Source: Streptococcus parasanguinis (lineage in GTDB: Bacteria > Bacillota > Bacilli > Lactobacillales > Streptococcaceae). From it: DNA of 64,000 bases. Below, one piece after another: positions 17,876 through 26,983 of the stretch. Location: assembly GCF_901875555.1 (NCBI RefSeq), contig NZ_CABFMD010000011.1, positions 287,390 to 351,389 of the forward strand, given 5' to 3'. Position numbers and translations under genes: made by a program. Below the pieces are notes generated by a model. The model worked only from the letters and a program-made list of their open reading frames with translations. It ran no database searches and had not been told where the DNA came from. Each line of letters begins with the position of its first letter. Positions within the stretch are counted from its first letter, which is position 1.

Positions 17876-19145
17876 ACACCAAGAGATTTTAGACTATCTC
17901 GAAAAATTACCGATTGGAAAACGGGTCAGTGTTCGGAGTATTTCCAACTTTTTGAATGTCAGTGATGGGACAGCCTATCGTGCCATTAAAGAAGCTGAAA
18001 ATCAAGGAATTGTCGAAACGCGTCCTAGAAGTGGGACCATCCGTGTGAAATCGCAAAAGGCTGTACTAGAGCATTTGACGTATCGGGAAATCCAGGAAAT
18101 TACCGGTTCGGAAATTTTAGCTGGTAAAGAGGGACTCGAAAAAGAATTTAATAAATTTTACATCGGTGCCATGACGGAGAAGCACGTCCTAGACTATGTG
18201 TCTGAAGGTGGGCTTTTGATCGTGGGTGACCGCACTAGCATCCAACGATTGGCTCTTAAGCATGACAATGCAGTCTTGGTGACAGGTGGCTTTGAGGTGA
18301 GTGAAGATGTGATTGATCTGGCCAATCAGGTGCAAATCCCGGTCATCCGAACTTCACACGATACCTATACCGTTGCGACCATGATCAATAAGGCTTTGTC
18401 TAACATGCAGATCAAGACAGATATCTTGACAGTCGAGCAGGTCTATCGTCCCTTCCATGAATACGGCTATCTTTCTGAAACGGATACGGTAAGGGATTAT
18501 TTAGATTTGGTTCGAAAAAATCGTTTTAGTCGTTTTCCGGTTGTCAATCAGCACCAGATGGTGGTGGGCGTCGTGACCATGAGAGATGCTGGAGATAAGG
18601 CGCCTCAGACGACCCTTGATAAGGTGATGTCACGGACCATTTTTACCACCAATCTATCCACCAGCATTGCGACCATTAGCCAACGGATGATTGCTGAAGA
18701 TTATGAGATGATTCCTGTTGTTCGCACTAACCAGACCTTGCTGGGGGTTATTACGCGGCGGGATGTCATGGATCGAATTAGCAAGGTGCAATTTTCAAGC
18801 TTGCCAACCTTTAGTGACCAAATTGGTCAAAAGATTCAAACAGAGAACGACCATTACCAATTCACGGTAGAACCAAGTATGCTGGAGAAAAGTGGTGTTT
18901 TGGCCAATGGAGTCATGATCGAAGTGCTGATGAAGGTTGTTCGCAAGATGATGCAACACAGTGGGCGTAGCCTGATCGTAGAACAGCTGATCATCAATTT
19001 TTTACAGGCTGTGCAGGTGGATGATGGGATCCGCATTGAACCACAGCTGGTTCGGCGAACCAGACGTTCGGCCTTGGTTGATTTTAGCTTGTATTTAGAT
19101 TTGCAGCTGGTCGCGAAAGCAACCATTACGATTAAGATTAATTAA
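17868..19145 (+). CDS. spxR: CBS-HotDog transcriptional regulator SpxR
   Basis: A 425-aa multidomain regulator: N-terminal helix-turn-helix (about residues 1-60, SISNFLNVSDGTAYRAIKEA), DRTGG-type domain (about 70-175), two CBS repeats (about 190-305, with RFPVVNQHQMVVGVVTMRDA and MIPVVRTNQTLLGVITRRDV), then a HotDog-fold domain to the end. This order is that of pneumococcal SpxR, a positive regulator of spxB (pyruvate oxidase). CBS pairs usually sense adenosyl ligands, so energy or redox sensing is a reasonable inference. It overlaps the upstream acetyltransferase gene and is followed by map after 21 nt. Confidence 0.85.
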   Translation: MSKHQEILDYLEKLPIGKRVSVRSISNFLNVSDGTAYRAIKEAENQGIVETRPRSGTIRVKSQKAVLEHLTYREIQEITGSEILAGKEGLEKEFNKFYIGAMTEKHVLDYVSEGGLLIVGDRTSIQRLALKHDNAVLVTGGFEVSEDVIDLANQVQIPVIRTSHDTYTVATMINKALSNMQIKTDILTVEQVYRPFHEYGYLSETDTVRDYLDLVRKNRFSRFPVVNQHQMVVGVVTMRDAGDKAPQTTLDKVMSRTIFTTNLSTSIATISQRMIAEDYEMIPVVRTNQTLLGVITRRDVMDRISKVQFSSLPTFSDQIGQKIQTENDHYQFTVEPSMLEKSGVLANGVMIEVLMKVVRKMMQHSGRSLIVEQLIINFLQAVQVDDGIRIEPQLVRRTRRSALVDFSLYLDLQLVAKATITIKIN

Positions 19146-19166
19146 ACAAAAAGAAATGAGGAGACA

Positions 19167-20027
19167 ATGATTACATTAAAATCACAACGTGAAATTGAAG
19201 CAATGGATCGTGCAGGAGATTTCCTTGCCAGTATCCATATTGGATTACGTGACTTGATCAAGCCAGGGCTTGACCTTTGGGAAGTAGAAGAATATGTCCG
19301 TCGTCGCTGTAAAGAAGCTAATGTCTTGCCACTTCAGATCGGTGTAGAAGGTAGTCTCATGGACTATCCTTATGCGACTTGTTGTGGCTTAAATGACGAA
19401 GTAGCCCATGCTTTTCCACGTCACGTCATTCTCAAAGATGGTGATCTCCTCAAGGTAGACATGGTCTTATCAGAACCACTCGACAAGTCTGTTTTAGATG
19501 TTTCAAAATTGGATTTTGATAATGTTGCGCAAGTCAAGAAATACACTGAGTCTTATACTGGTGGCTTGGCGGACTCTTGCTGGGCTTATGCGGTCGGCAA
19601 TGTTTCTCAAGAAGTCAAAGATTTGATGGACGTGACTAAAGAATGTCTCTATAAAGGAATTGAGAAAGCAGTCGTAGGCAATCGCTTGGGAGATATTGGC
19701 GCAGCGATTCAAGAGTATGCAGAAAGCAAAGGCTATGGGGTGGTGCGTGACTTAGTCGGCCACGGTGTCGGGCCTACCATGCATGAAGAGCCAATGGTCC
19801 CACATTATGGTCGTGCTGGACGCGGTCTTCGCTTACGTGAAGGCATGGTCTTGACGATTGAGCCAATGATCAATACTGGTACTTGGGAGATTGATACTGA
19901 TATGGAAACTGGTTGGGCCCATAAGACGCTCGACGGTGGCCTTTCTTGTCAATACGAGCATCAATTTGTGATTACAAAAGATGGTCCAGTGATCCTAACT
20001 AGTCAAGGTGAAGAAGGAACTTACTAA
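19167..20027 (+). CDS. map: Methionine aminopeptidase with streptococcal insert
   Basis: A 286-aa type I methionine aminopeptidase removing initiator Met from nascent proteins. Metal ligands are visible: D in KVDMVLS, a second D in ADSCWAYAVG, H in VGHGVGPTMHE, E in TIEPMI and E in YEHQF. Between the first two Asp ligands lies an extra segment (about residues 99-130, SEPLDKSVLDVSKLDFDNV...) absent from the short E. coli type; this insertion is characteristic of streptococcal MetAPs. RBS GAGGAGA. It is probably in one unit with spxR. Confidence 0.95.
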   Translation: MITLKSQREIEAMDRAGDFLASIHIGLRDLIKPGLDLWEVEEYVRRRCKEANVLPLQIGVEGSLMDYPYATCCGLNDEVAHAFPRHVILKDGDLLKVDMVLSEPLDKSVLDVSKLDFDNVAQVKKYTESYTGGLADSCWAYAVGNVSQEVKDLMDVTKECLYKGIEKAVVGNRLGDIGAAIQEYAESKGYGVVRDLVGHGVGPTMHEEPMVPHYGRAGRGLRLREGMVLTIEPMINTGTWEIDTDMETGWAHKTLDGGLSCQYEHQFVITKDGPVILTSQGEEGTY

Positions 20028-20110
20028 AAGATAGAGAGGAAAGAATGGAGCTGAAGGCACGTGTCTGGTTTCGCTCTTTGCTCTTTTTTAGTAAAATGGG
20101 GAGGTGACGA

Positions 20111-21082
20111 ATGAAAAAGGTCCTACAAAAAGTGTTCGATCAACCATTTATAAAGGGCTTCGTGCGGTTTTATCAGAGTGCTGAGTCTGATATCACTAGC
20201 ATTGCTGTAGCCTATTATTTGTTGATCTCTATTTTCCCTTTGATGCTGATTGCAGCCAATATTTTACCTTACTTTCACATTCGTCCCACTCAGATTCTTT
20301 TGAGTCTAGAAGAAGTCCTGCCCGCTTCCTTGTATCGGACGGTGGCGCAGATGATCTCGAGTGTGTTGACCAAGCCTTCGACAGGCTTACTGAGTTTCTC
20401 GATTATTTCTGCCTTGTGGATCTTCTCACAGAGCATTGCCTACCTTCAAAAAGCCTATAATAAGAGTTATGGGGTGGAAAAGGAGCGTGGTATTATATGG
20501 GGGCGACTCTTTAGCTTTCTGATCAGTTTTGCCTTGCAGGGCTTGTTTGGACTTTCGCTCATCCTTTCCATGTTTGGAAAAATGATCGTTCGCTATCTCT
20601 ATCAGATCTTTTCATTTGATCGGACGATCTATGTGCGCTTACTGAAATTGACAGAGCCGACCATCTACCTCTTGCTCTTTGTCAGCTTGGTTTTGCTCTA
20701 TTACACCCTTCCAAATGTCAAAATCCCAAAATTTAGATATGTATTGCCAGGGGCGACTTTTGTGGTTGTTGTCCTGTATGCAATCTTGAATATCTTTTGG
20801 AAATATGTGGATCGCTATGTGAGTCATTTCTTAGATGCTCGTTTCTTCGGTTCGGTCGTCCTAGCGGTTATCATGTTCTGGTTCATCTTGGTGGCAAAAA
20901 TCATGATTATTGGTTGTATTTTAAATGCCAGTGTCCAATTTGCCAGAGAAGCCAAATTCCAAACACGCAGTGGAGAAATTGTCTCCAAATTAAACTCAGA
21001 AGAAGTGGCCTTTCGGCATAAAAAAGTTTCACAAAAATTAAAGCGTCGCTTACGCTTGATAAAAAAAGATAAAACGGAATAA
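20111..21082 (+). CDS. YihY/BrkB-family membrane protein
   Basis: A 323-aa integral membrane protein with about six hydrophobic helices and the family motifs ITSIAVAYYLLISIFPLMLI (residues about 29-48) and the central ALWIFSQSIAYLQKAYNKSYG. The C-terminus is a basic cytoplasmic tail (QKLKRRLRLIKKDKTE). The family was once called ribonuclease BN by error; its real function is not settled. GGGGAGGTG just before the ATG is a strong RBS. It ends a few bases before a structured intergenic repeat. Confidence 0.88.
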   Translation: MKKVLQKVFDQPFIKGFVRFYQSAESDITSIAVAYYLLISIFPLMLIAANILPYFHIRPTQILLSLEEVLPASLYRTVAQMISSVLTKPSTGLLSFSIISALWIFSQSIAYLQKAYNKSYGVEKERGIIWGRLFSFLISFALQGLFGLSLILSMFGKMIVRYLYQIFSFDRTIYVRLLKLTEPTIYLLLFVSLVLLYYTLPNVKIPKFRYVLPGATFVVVVLYAILNIFWKYVDRYVSHFLDARFFGSVVLAVIMFWFILVAKIMIIGCILNASVQFAREAKFQTRSGEIVSKLNSEEVAFRHKKVSQKLKRRLRLIKKDKTE

Positions 21083-21084
21083 GG

Positions 21085-21265
21085 GAGAGTGGGACAGAAA
21101 TCGGTAATTCGTTAGAATTCGATTTCGTCGTCCCACCTCCGCACAGTTGAGTAGGGCTGTAAAAGCTGATGAAATCAGCGTAGTAGAGCCCACTCAACCA
21201 CTGCGTCTTGCTCGACAATTCAAAAATAATTGAGAGGCTAGGACTTTTGTCCCAGCCTCTTTTTT
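21085..21265 (+). repeat. Structured intergenic repeat, copy 1 (about 180 bp)
   Basis: The element has three stem-loop parts. First, a nested hairpin GTGGGAC...GTCCCAC with inner AAATCG/CGATTT and AATTC/GAATT. Second, TTGAGTaGGGCT...AGAGCCCACTCAA with inner GCTGAT/ATCAGC. Third, an intrinsic terminator GAGGCTaGGAC (21233-21243) with GTCCCAGCCTC (21249-21259) and T residues. The first ~115 nt recur almost identically at 63887-64000. It resembles the dispersed small repeats of streptococcal genomes and here also terminates the yihY transcript. Confidence 0.85.
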
Positions 21266-21278
21266 GTCATCTATTTTA

Positions 21279-21307
21279 TTGCATTTGCAACAAAAATATG
21301 TTACTCT
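21279..21307 (+). promoter_or_regulatory. Promoter and candidate operator of the marR gene
   Basis: TTGCAT (21279-21284), a 17-nt spacer ending in TGT, and TACTCT (21302-21307) form a plausible promoter. The -35 is embedded in a perfect inverted repeat TTGC-ATTT-GCAA (21279-21290), a suitable site for autorepression by the MarR protein encoded just downstream. The operator role is inferred. Confidence 0.5.
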
Positions 21308-21333
21308 ATTTCTAACAAGAAAGGAGGAGTGGG

Positions 21334-21798
21334 ATGAGTATTTTGCGTGAGATTGGTATCATTGCGCGCGCTCTGGATTCTATTGCAAATATCGAATTTA
21401 GAGATTTAGATTTAGCACGTGGTCAATATCTCTACCTGGTGCGAATTGCAGAGCAACCTGGAATGATTCAGGAAGAACTCTCTGAAGTCTTGAAAGTAGA
21501 TCGATCCACCGTTGCAAGGTCCGTAAAAAAACTAGAAGAGCGTGGCTTGATTCAGCAACGTCCGAGAGGGGAAAATCTCAAAACAAAGGAATGGGAGTTA
21601 ACTGAAAAAGGTAAGCAGATTTACCCCTTTATTTTAGGGGAGCATCTTTACTCTGAGAGAACTGCTTTAAAAGGATTTTCCAAAAAAGAAGTCGCACAGT
21701 TAGAAGAGTATCTCATCCGAGTTCGTGAGAATATCACCTTGGATTGGGAACTGGTTAAGAAAGGTAAAAAAAGAAATTATAGTGAGGTAAAGCAATGA
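21334..21798 (+). CDS. MarR family transcriptional regulator
   Basis: A 154-aa winged-helix regulator. The DNA-binding part is about residues 30-95 (MIQEELSEVLKVDRSTVARS for the recognition helix, then KKLEERGLIQQRP and the wing ENLKTKEWELTEKG), flanked by helices for dimerisation. RBS AAAGGAGG. Its stop overlaps the next start by 4 nt (ATGA), so it most likely controls itself and the B3/4-domain gene. The ligand is unknown. Confidence 0.9.
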   Translation: MSILREIGIIARALDSIANIEFRDLDLARGQYLYLVRIAEQPGMIQEELSEVLKVDRSTVARSVKKLEERGLIQQRPRGENLKTKEWELTEKGKQIYPFILGEHLYSERTALKGFSKKEVAQLEEYLIRVRENITLDWELVKKGKKRNYSEVKQ

Positions 21799-22502
21799 AA
21801 GTAACAGTCGATCAAGCATTTTGGTATTTGTTCCCAACAGCTAGAATTAAAGTGATGTCCTTGTATGGCATTGATAATACAGTAGATGAAGCCAAGGATC
21901 CGTATTTCAAAAAATTGTTATATGAGGGTGCTAAGCGCGCTTGGGAATTTATTGATGAAGACAACTATACCCAGAGTGAATTTGTCCAAGAGTGGCGTCA
22001 GGCTTTTAGCAAGTTTAAAACAAAAAAAGGAGCGCGATCTTCGATCGAAGCCCTCTTAAAAAGAGTACACCAAGGACGTGAATTCTACCCGATTAATCCC
22101 TTAGTCGATTTATACAATAGTGTATCTATGGCTTACGCCCTTCCTTGTGGAGGTGAAGACATGAGCAAATTGGTTGGAGGACTCTCTCTGGGACAAGCAA
22201 AAGGAGGCGAACCGTTCTTCCCACTAGGGGCTGAAGAGGATGCTCCGGCTTTGGAAGGGGAGATCATTTACTATGACCAAGAAGGTGCCGTTTGTCGTTG
22301 TTTGAATTGGCGTGAGGCCCAAAGAACCATGCTAACAGAAGATACCAAGGACGCTATTTTGGTGATTGAAGCTATCAATGAAGAGCAGGCCAAACGAGCA
22401 CAAACAGCCATGCAGGAATTGAAAGATCTAGCCAAGGATTATTTTGGGGTTGAAGGAACGATCTATCAATTAAGTGCAGAACAAGCAAGTATAGAAGTTT
22501 AA
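21795..22502 (+). CDS. Stand-alone B3/4-domain protein
   Basis: A 235-aa protein resembling the B3/4 tRNA-editing domain of the phenylalanyl-tRNA synthetase beta chain: INPLVDLYNSVSMAYALPCGGEDMSKL is the typical core, followed by EGEIIYYDQEGAVCRCLNWREAQRT. Free-standing B3/4 proteins are annotated in many Firmicutes, and trans-editing of mischarged tRNA is a reasonable but unproved role. Translational coupling to a MarR repressor suggests ligand-induced expression. It ends at a strong bidirectional terminator. Confidence 0.8.
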   Translation: MKVTVDQAFWYLFPTARIKVMSLYGIDNTVDEAKDPYFKKLLYEGAKRAWEFIDEDNYTQSEFVQEWRQAFSKFKTKKGARSSIEALLKRVHQGREFYPINPLVDLYNSVSMAYALPCGGEDMSKLVGGLSLGQAKGGEPFFPLGAEEDAPALEGEIIYYDQEGAVCRCLNWREAQRTMLTEDTKDAILVIEAINEEQAKRAQTAMQELKDLAKDYFGVEGTIYQLSAEQASIEV

Positions 22503-22505
22503 ATT

Positions 22506-22543
22506 AACAAGGCTTGAAACAATCGTTTCAAGCCTTGTTTTTA
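22506..22543. terminator. Bidirectional terminator between B3/4 gene and gtrA
   Basis: AACAAGGCTTGAAAC (22506-22520) pairs perfectly over 15 bp with GTTTCAAGCCTTGTT (22525-22539). T residues follow on the plus strand and TTAATTT follows on the minus strand. The stop and last codons of the minus-strand gtrA gene lie inside the stem. Confidence 0.9.
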
Positions 22544-22971
22544 TTTTTAAAGACAAAGAGTTTACTAAAGACATAATTGAGGACTACAATAGCCACTTGC
22601 GCAAAGAGGGTTTCAATCAGATTGATCTGGCTCTTGTTATTGTGGACAAATTGGCCGATAATTCCTGGGAATTGCTTGACAAAGATCTCGGTCAAGGCCA
22701 TGTCTAGTATAAAGGTCCCAGAGCGCGCAATTGCAAATCGGATCAAGCGCTGAAACCAACCCTTTCTTTCTTGTTTAAAGACAATGGTATCGTTGGTCGC
22801 AAAGGCAAAGAGGATCCCAGCTATGTTTCCTATCGCAGTTGCTAAACGTTCATCGCTAGTCATTTGGTAGACGAAAAGGCGCGTGATGACGGAAACAAGA
22901 GTCGTTGCCACACCAAAGAAGAGATAGGATAAAATTTCATTATCAAAAAATTTTTTAATGAGTGTTTTCAT
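22528..22971 (-). CDS. GtrA-family membrane protein
   Basis: A 147-aa protein with four hydrophobic helices, N-terminal motif YLFFGVATTLVSVITRLF and a conserved charged loop (NDTIVFKQERKGW). GtrA-like proteins help move lipid-linked sugars or teichoic acid precursors across the membrane; the substrate here is unknown. It is divergent from queT. A TGG-TAGACT extended -10 on the minus strand (AGTCTA at 22978-22983 on plus) ends 6 nt before the ATG, so the mRNA may be leaderless. Its 3' codons lie within the shared terminator. Confidence 0.8.
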   Translation of the reverse strand: MKTLIKKFFDNEILSYLFFGVATTLVSVITRLFVYQMTSDERLATAIGNIAGILFAFATNDTIVFKQERKGWFQRLIRFAIARSGTFILDMALTEIFVKQFPGIIGQFVHNNKSQINLIETLFAQVAIVVLNYVFSKLFVFKNKNKA

Positions 22972-23001
22972 AAATTCAGTCTACCATAAAACCTCAAAAT
23001 A

Positions 23002-23010
23002 TGCTATACT
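23002..23010 (+). promoter_or_regulatory. Promoter of the queT transcript
   Basis: TGC-TATACT (TATACT at 23005-23010) is an extended -10 element directly upstream of the preQ1-II leader. Confidence 0.65.
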
Positions 23011-23015
23011 TGAAA

Positions 23016-23099
23016 GGTTGAAGAAATCAAACCTTCAACCCTTGGTGCTTAAGATCCTTTCGCCAAGCATATTACACGCGGAAAAACCGCTAAAGGAGA
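23016..23099 (+). promoter_or_regulatory. preQ1-II riboswitch
   Basis: An upstream hairpin (GGTTGAAG/CTTCAACC, 23016-23040) precedes the conserved preQ1-II core: CTTGGTGCTT paired with GCCAAGCATATTACACGCGG, hairpin GCGGaaaaaCCGC, and AAAGGAG at the 3' end, which doubles as the Shine-Dalgarno. This is the Lactobacillales class that senses the queuosine precursor preQ1 and blocks translation. It sits immediately before queT, the gene most often controlled by this class. Confidence 0.95.
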
Positions 23100-23103
23100 A
23101 TAG

Positions 23104-23613
23104 ATGAAACAGTTAACTGCTCGTGATATGGCGCAAATTGCCATTGTTGCTGCGATTTATATCGTATTAACCATAACCCCACCTCTCAATGCCATGGCCT
23201 ACTATGGCTATCAATTCCGTGTTTCGGAGATGATGAATTTCTTAGCTTTCTACAATAAGAAGTACTTGATTGCGGTAACCATCGGTTGTATGATTGCTAA
23301 CTTATTTAGTTTTGGATGGATCGATGTCTTTGTCGGTGGAGGTTCAACCTTTGTCTTCTTAGGACTTGGACTCATTCTATTTGGTCGTTTCAAAAACAAG
23401 TTCTTATTCGACGGTCTTATTCGCTTAGACCATTTCTTGTTTGCGATTTTCTTTTCCATTTCCATGTTTACGATTGCCTTGGAACTTTATTACCTTCAAG
23501 GCCAACCATTCTTCTATAACTGGTTGACCATGGGAGTGGGTGAATTTGCATCCTTGATTTTTGGAGCGATTGTGATCAATCAACTTTCTAAACGGATTGA
23601 TTTTACAAAATAA
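23104..23613 (+). CDS. queT: QueT family queuosine-precursor transporter
   Basis: A 169-aa membrane protein (COG4708/QueT) with about five hydrophobic helices. It shows the family N-terminus ARDMAQIAIVAAIYIVLTI and YYGYQFRVSEMMNFLAFYN, where the RVSE stretch is conserved. It is the substrate-binding S component of an ECF transporter importing queuine or preQ1-like compounds; the shared ECF ATPase and T component are not in this window. The preQ1-II riboswitch in its leader supports the substrate assignment. Confidence 0.93.
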   Translation: MKQLTARDMAQIAIVAAIYIVLTITPPLNAMAYYGYQFRVSEMMNFLAFYNKKYLIAVTIGCMIANLFSFGWIDVFVGGGSTFVFLGLGLILFGRFKNKFLFDGLIRLDHFLFAIFFSISMFTIALELYYLQGQPFFYNWLTMGVGEFASLIFGAIVINQLSKRIDFTK

Positions 23614-23916
23614 GAAAAGGGAGCTTTGTCTCCCCTCAAATGAAGGAAATTACTTCTTTGAAACTTTCCTTAATCGAGTACGGACGTCAGCGAACTTCGG
23701 AGAAGTTCCATGACTAATGATTGAGTCTAAGGTCTCAATCATCCGAGTGCCTGAAACAATTGTGTTTCAGGCACTTTTCTCACAGCGGAAAGTTTCAGTA
23801 TAAGTTTGAAAAACTCAAAATTAGAATCGTTATTTTTCAGATTTGATTTTTCATAGGTTATATTTGAATGGCTGATTTGTCTACGTTTTTAGAAGGAGCT
23901 TTGGCTCTTTTTTTAA
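23614..23916 (+). other. Multi-hairpin intergenic region downstream of queT
   Basis: No gene is seen in this ~360-nt gap. It holds a series of inverted repeats: GGGAG/CTCCC (23618-23636), AAGGAAA/TTTCCTT (23643-23671), GAACTTC-GGA-GAAGTTC (23692-23708), TGATTGAG/CTCAATCA (23718-23741), a 12-bp terminator GTGCCTGAAACA/TGTTTCAGGCAC (23747-23774, then TTTT), and a second short terminator AGGAGC/GCTCTT with T residues (23894-23915). It may be a stable 3' UTR, a small RNA or a degraded repeat. Confidence 0.6.
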
Positions 23917-23957
23917 TACTAAGAATGCACTAAATTCAAGGCTAAATTAAGATTTTA

Positions 23958-25931
<1,974 letters not shown>

Positions 25932-25940
25932 AGGATCCTT

Positions 25941-26903
25941 ATGGTAGAACGAATCAAAAAAGCCCGTTTAATTTATAATCCGACCTCTGGGCAAGAAATT
26001 ATCAAGAAAAATATTGCGGAAGTCTTGGATGTACTCGAAGATGTGGGCTACGAAACCAGTGCCTATCAAACGACTCCAGAACCATTTTCTGCTCAAAATG
26101 AAGCAGAAAGAGCCGCCAAAGCAGGCTTTGATCTCATCATTGCTGCTGGTGGAGATGGCACGATTAATGAAGTGGTTAATGGAGTTGCAGGTCTGGAAAA
26201 TCGTCCGCAGATGGCCTTTATCCCAACCGGTACAACCAATGACTATGCGCGTGCCTTGAAGATCCCGATGGGAGATCCTGTGGCAGCTGCCCGCATTATT
26301 GAAAAGAATCAAACCATTCAAATGGATATTGGTCGTGCCTATGGGACCAAGTATTTTATCAATATTGCTGCAGCAGGAACCATGACAGAATTGACTTTCA
26401 GTGTACCAAGTAGTGTCAAATCTCGCTTGGGTTACTTTGCTTATGTTGCTGAAGCAGCCAAAATGTTGCCGCGAAACAAGGCTCGGAAGGTGCGGATTGA
26501 GCACGATAATGGCGTTTTTGAAGGTCCAGCTTCGATGATTTTTGTGGCTTTGACCAACTCTATTGCGGGCTTTGAAAGCGTGGCACCCGATGCCAAGCTT
26601 GATGATGGGAATTTTACCTTGATTATCGTAAAAACTGCTAACCTCTTTAACATGTTGTCCTTGATGATTCAGGCCATTAATGGAGGCAAGCATGTGCACG
26701 ATGAAAATGTAGAATATCTCAAGACCAAGAAGTTGTCGATCGAAATGTTAGGGAAAAATGCTCAACCATTCCGCATCAATCTAGATGGCGAATATGGGGG
26801 AGATACTCCGGTAGAATTGGAAGTTTTCCATAATCATTTGGAATTTTTTGCAAATATTGATGAAATCAATAATGACGCCTTGGTTCACAATTCGGAATCA
26901 TAA
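25941..26903 (+). CDS. Diacylglycerol kinase-family lipid kinase (YegS/DgkB type)
   Basis: A 320-aa soluble lipid kinase with the ATP-binding GGDGT motif at residues 70-74, preceded by a YNPTSGQ N-terminal motif and followed by IPTGTTNDYARAL. DgkB-type enzymes return diacylglycerol to phosphatidic acid; in Gram-positives this recycles DAG left over from glycerol-phosphate polymer synthesis, which fits the presence of GacH-like and LtaS-like enzymes in this window. It lies in a short operon after ligA. Confidence 0.9.
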   Translation: MVERIKKARLIYNPTSGQEIIKKNIAEVLDVLEDVGYETSAYQTTPEPFSAQNEAERAAKAGFDLIIAAGGDGTINEVVNGVAGLENRPQMAFIPTGTTNDYARALKIPMGDPVAAARIIEKNQTIQMDIGRAYGTKYFINIAAAGTMTELTFSVPSSVKSRLGYFAYVAEAAKMLPRNKARKVRIEHDNGVFEGPASMIFVALTNSIAGFESVAPDAKLDDGNFTLIIVKTANLFNMLSLMIQAINGGKHVHDENVEYLKTKKLSIEMLGKNAQPFRINLDGEYGGDTPVELEVFHNHLEFFANIDEINNDALVHNSES

Positions 26904-26916
26904 GGCCAACTAGTTG

Positions 26917-26955
26917 AAGGACCATTCGCCATAGACAAGAGCGAGTGGTTCCTTT
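26917..26955 (+). terminator. Possible terminator after the lipid kinase gene
   Basis: AAGGACCATTCGC pairs, with one bulge, with GCGAGTGGTTCCTT. The T-tail is short, so termination may be partial before pulA. Confidence 0.45.
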
Positions 26956-26983
26956 GTAATCATAATGGAAATAGGAAATTGAA

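Noticed and set aside
25968-26699. 243-codon minus-strand ORF
   Set aside because: It lies fully antisense to the lipid kinase gene, whose motifs are intact; it has no RBS and reads as low-quality sequence.
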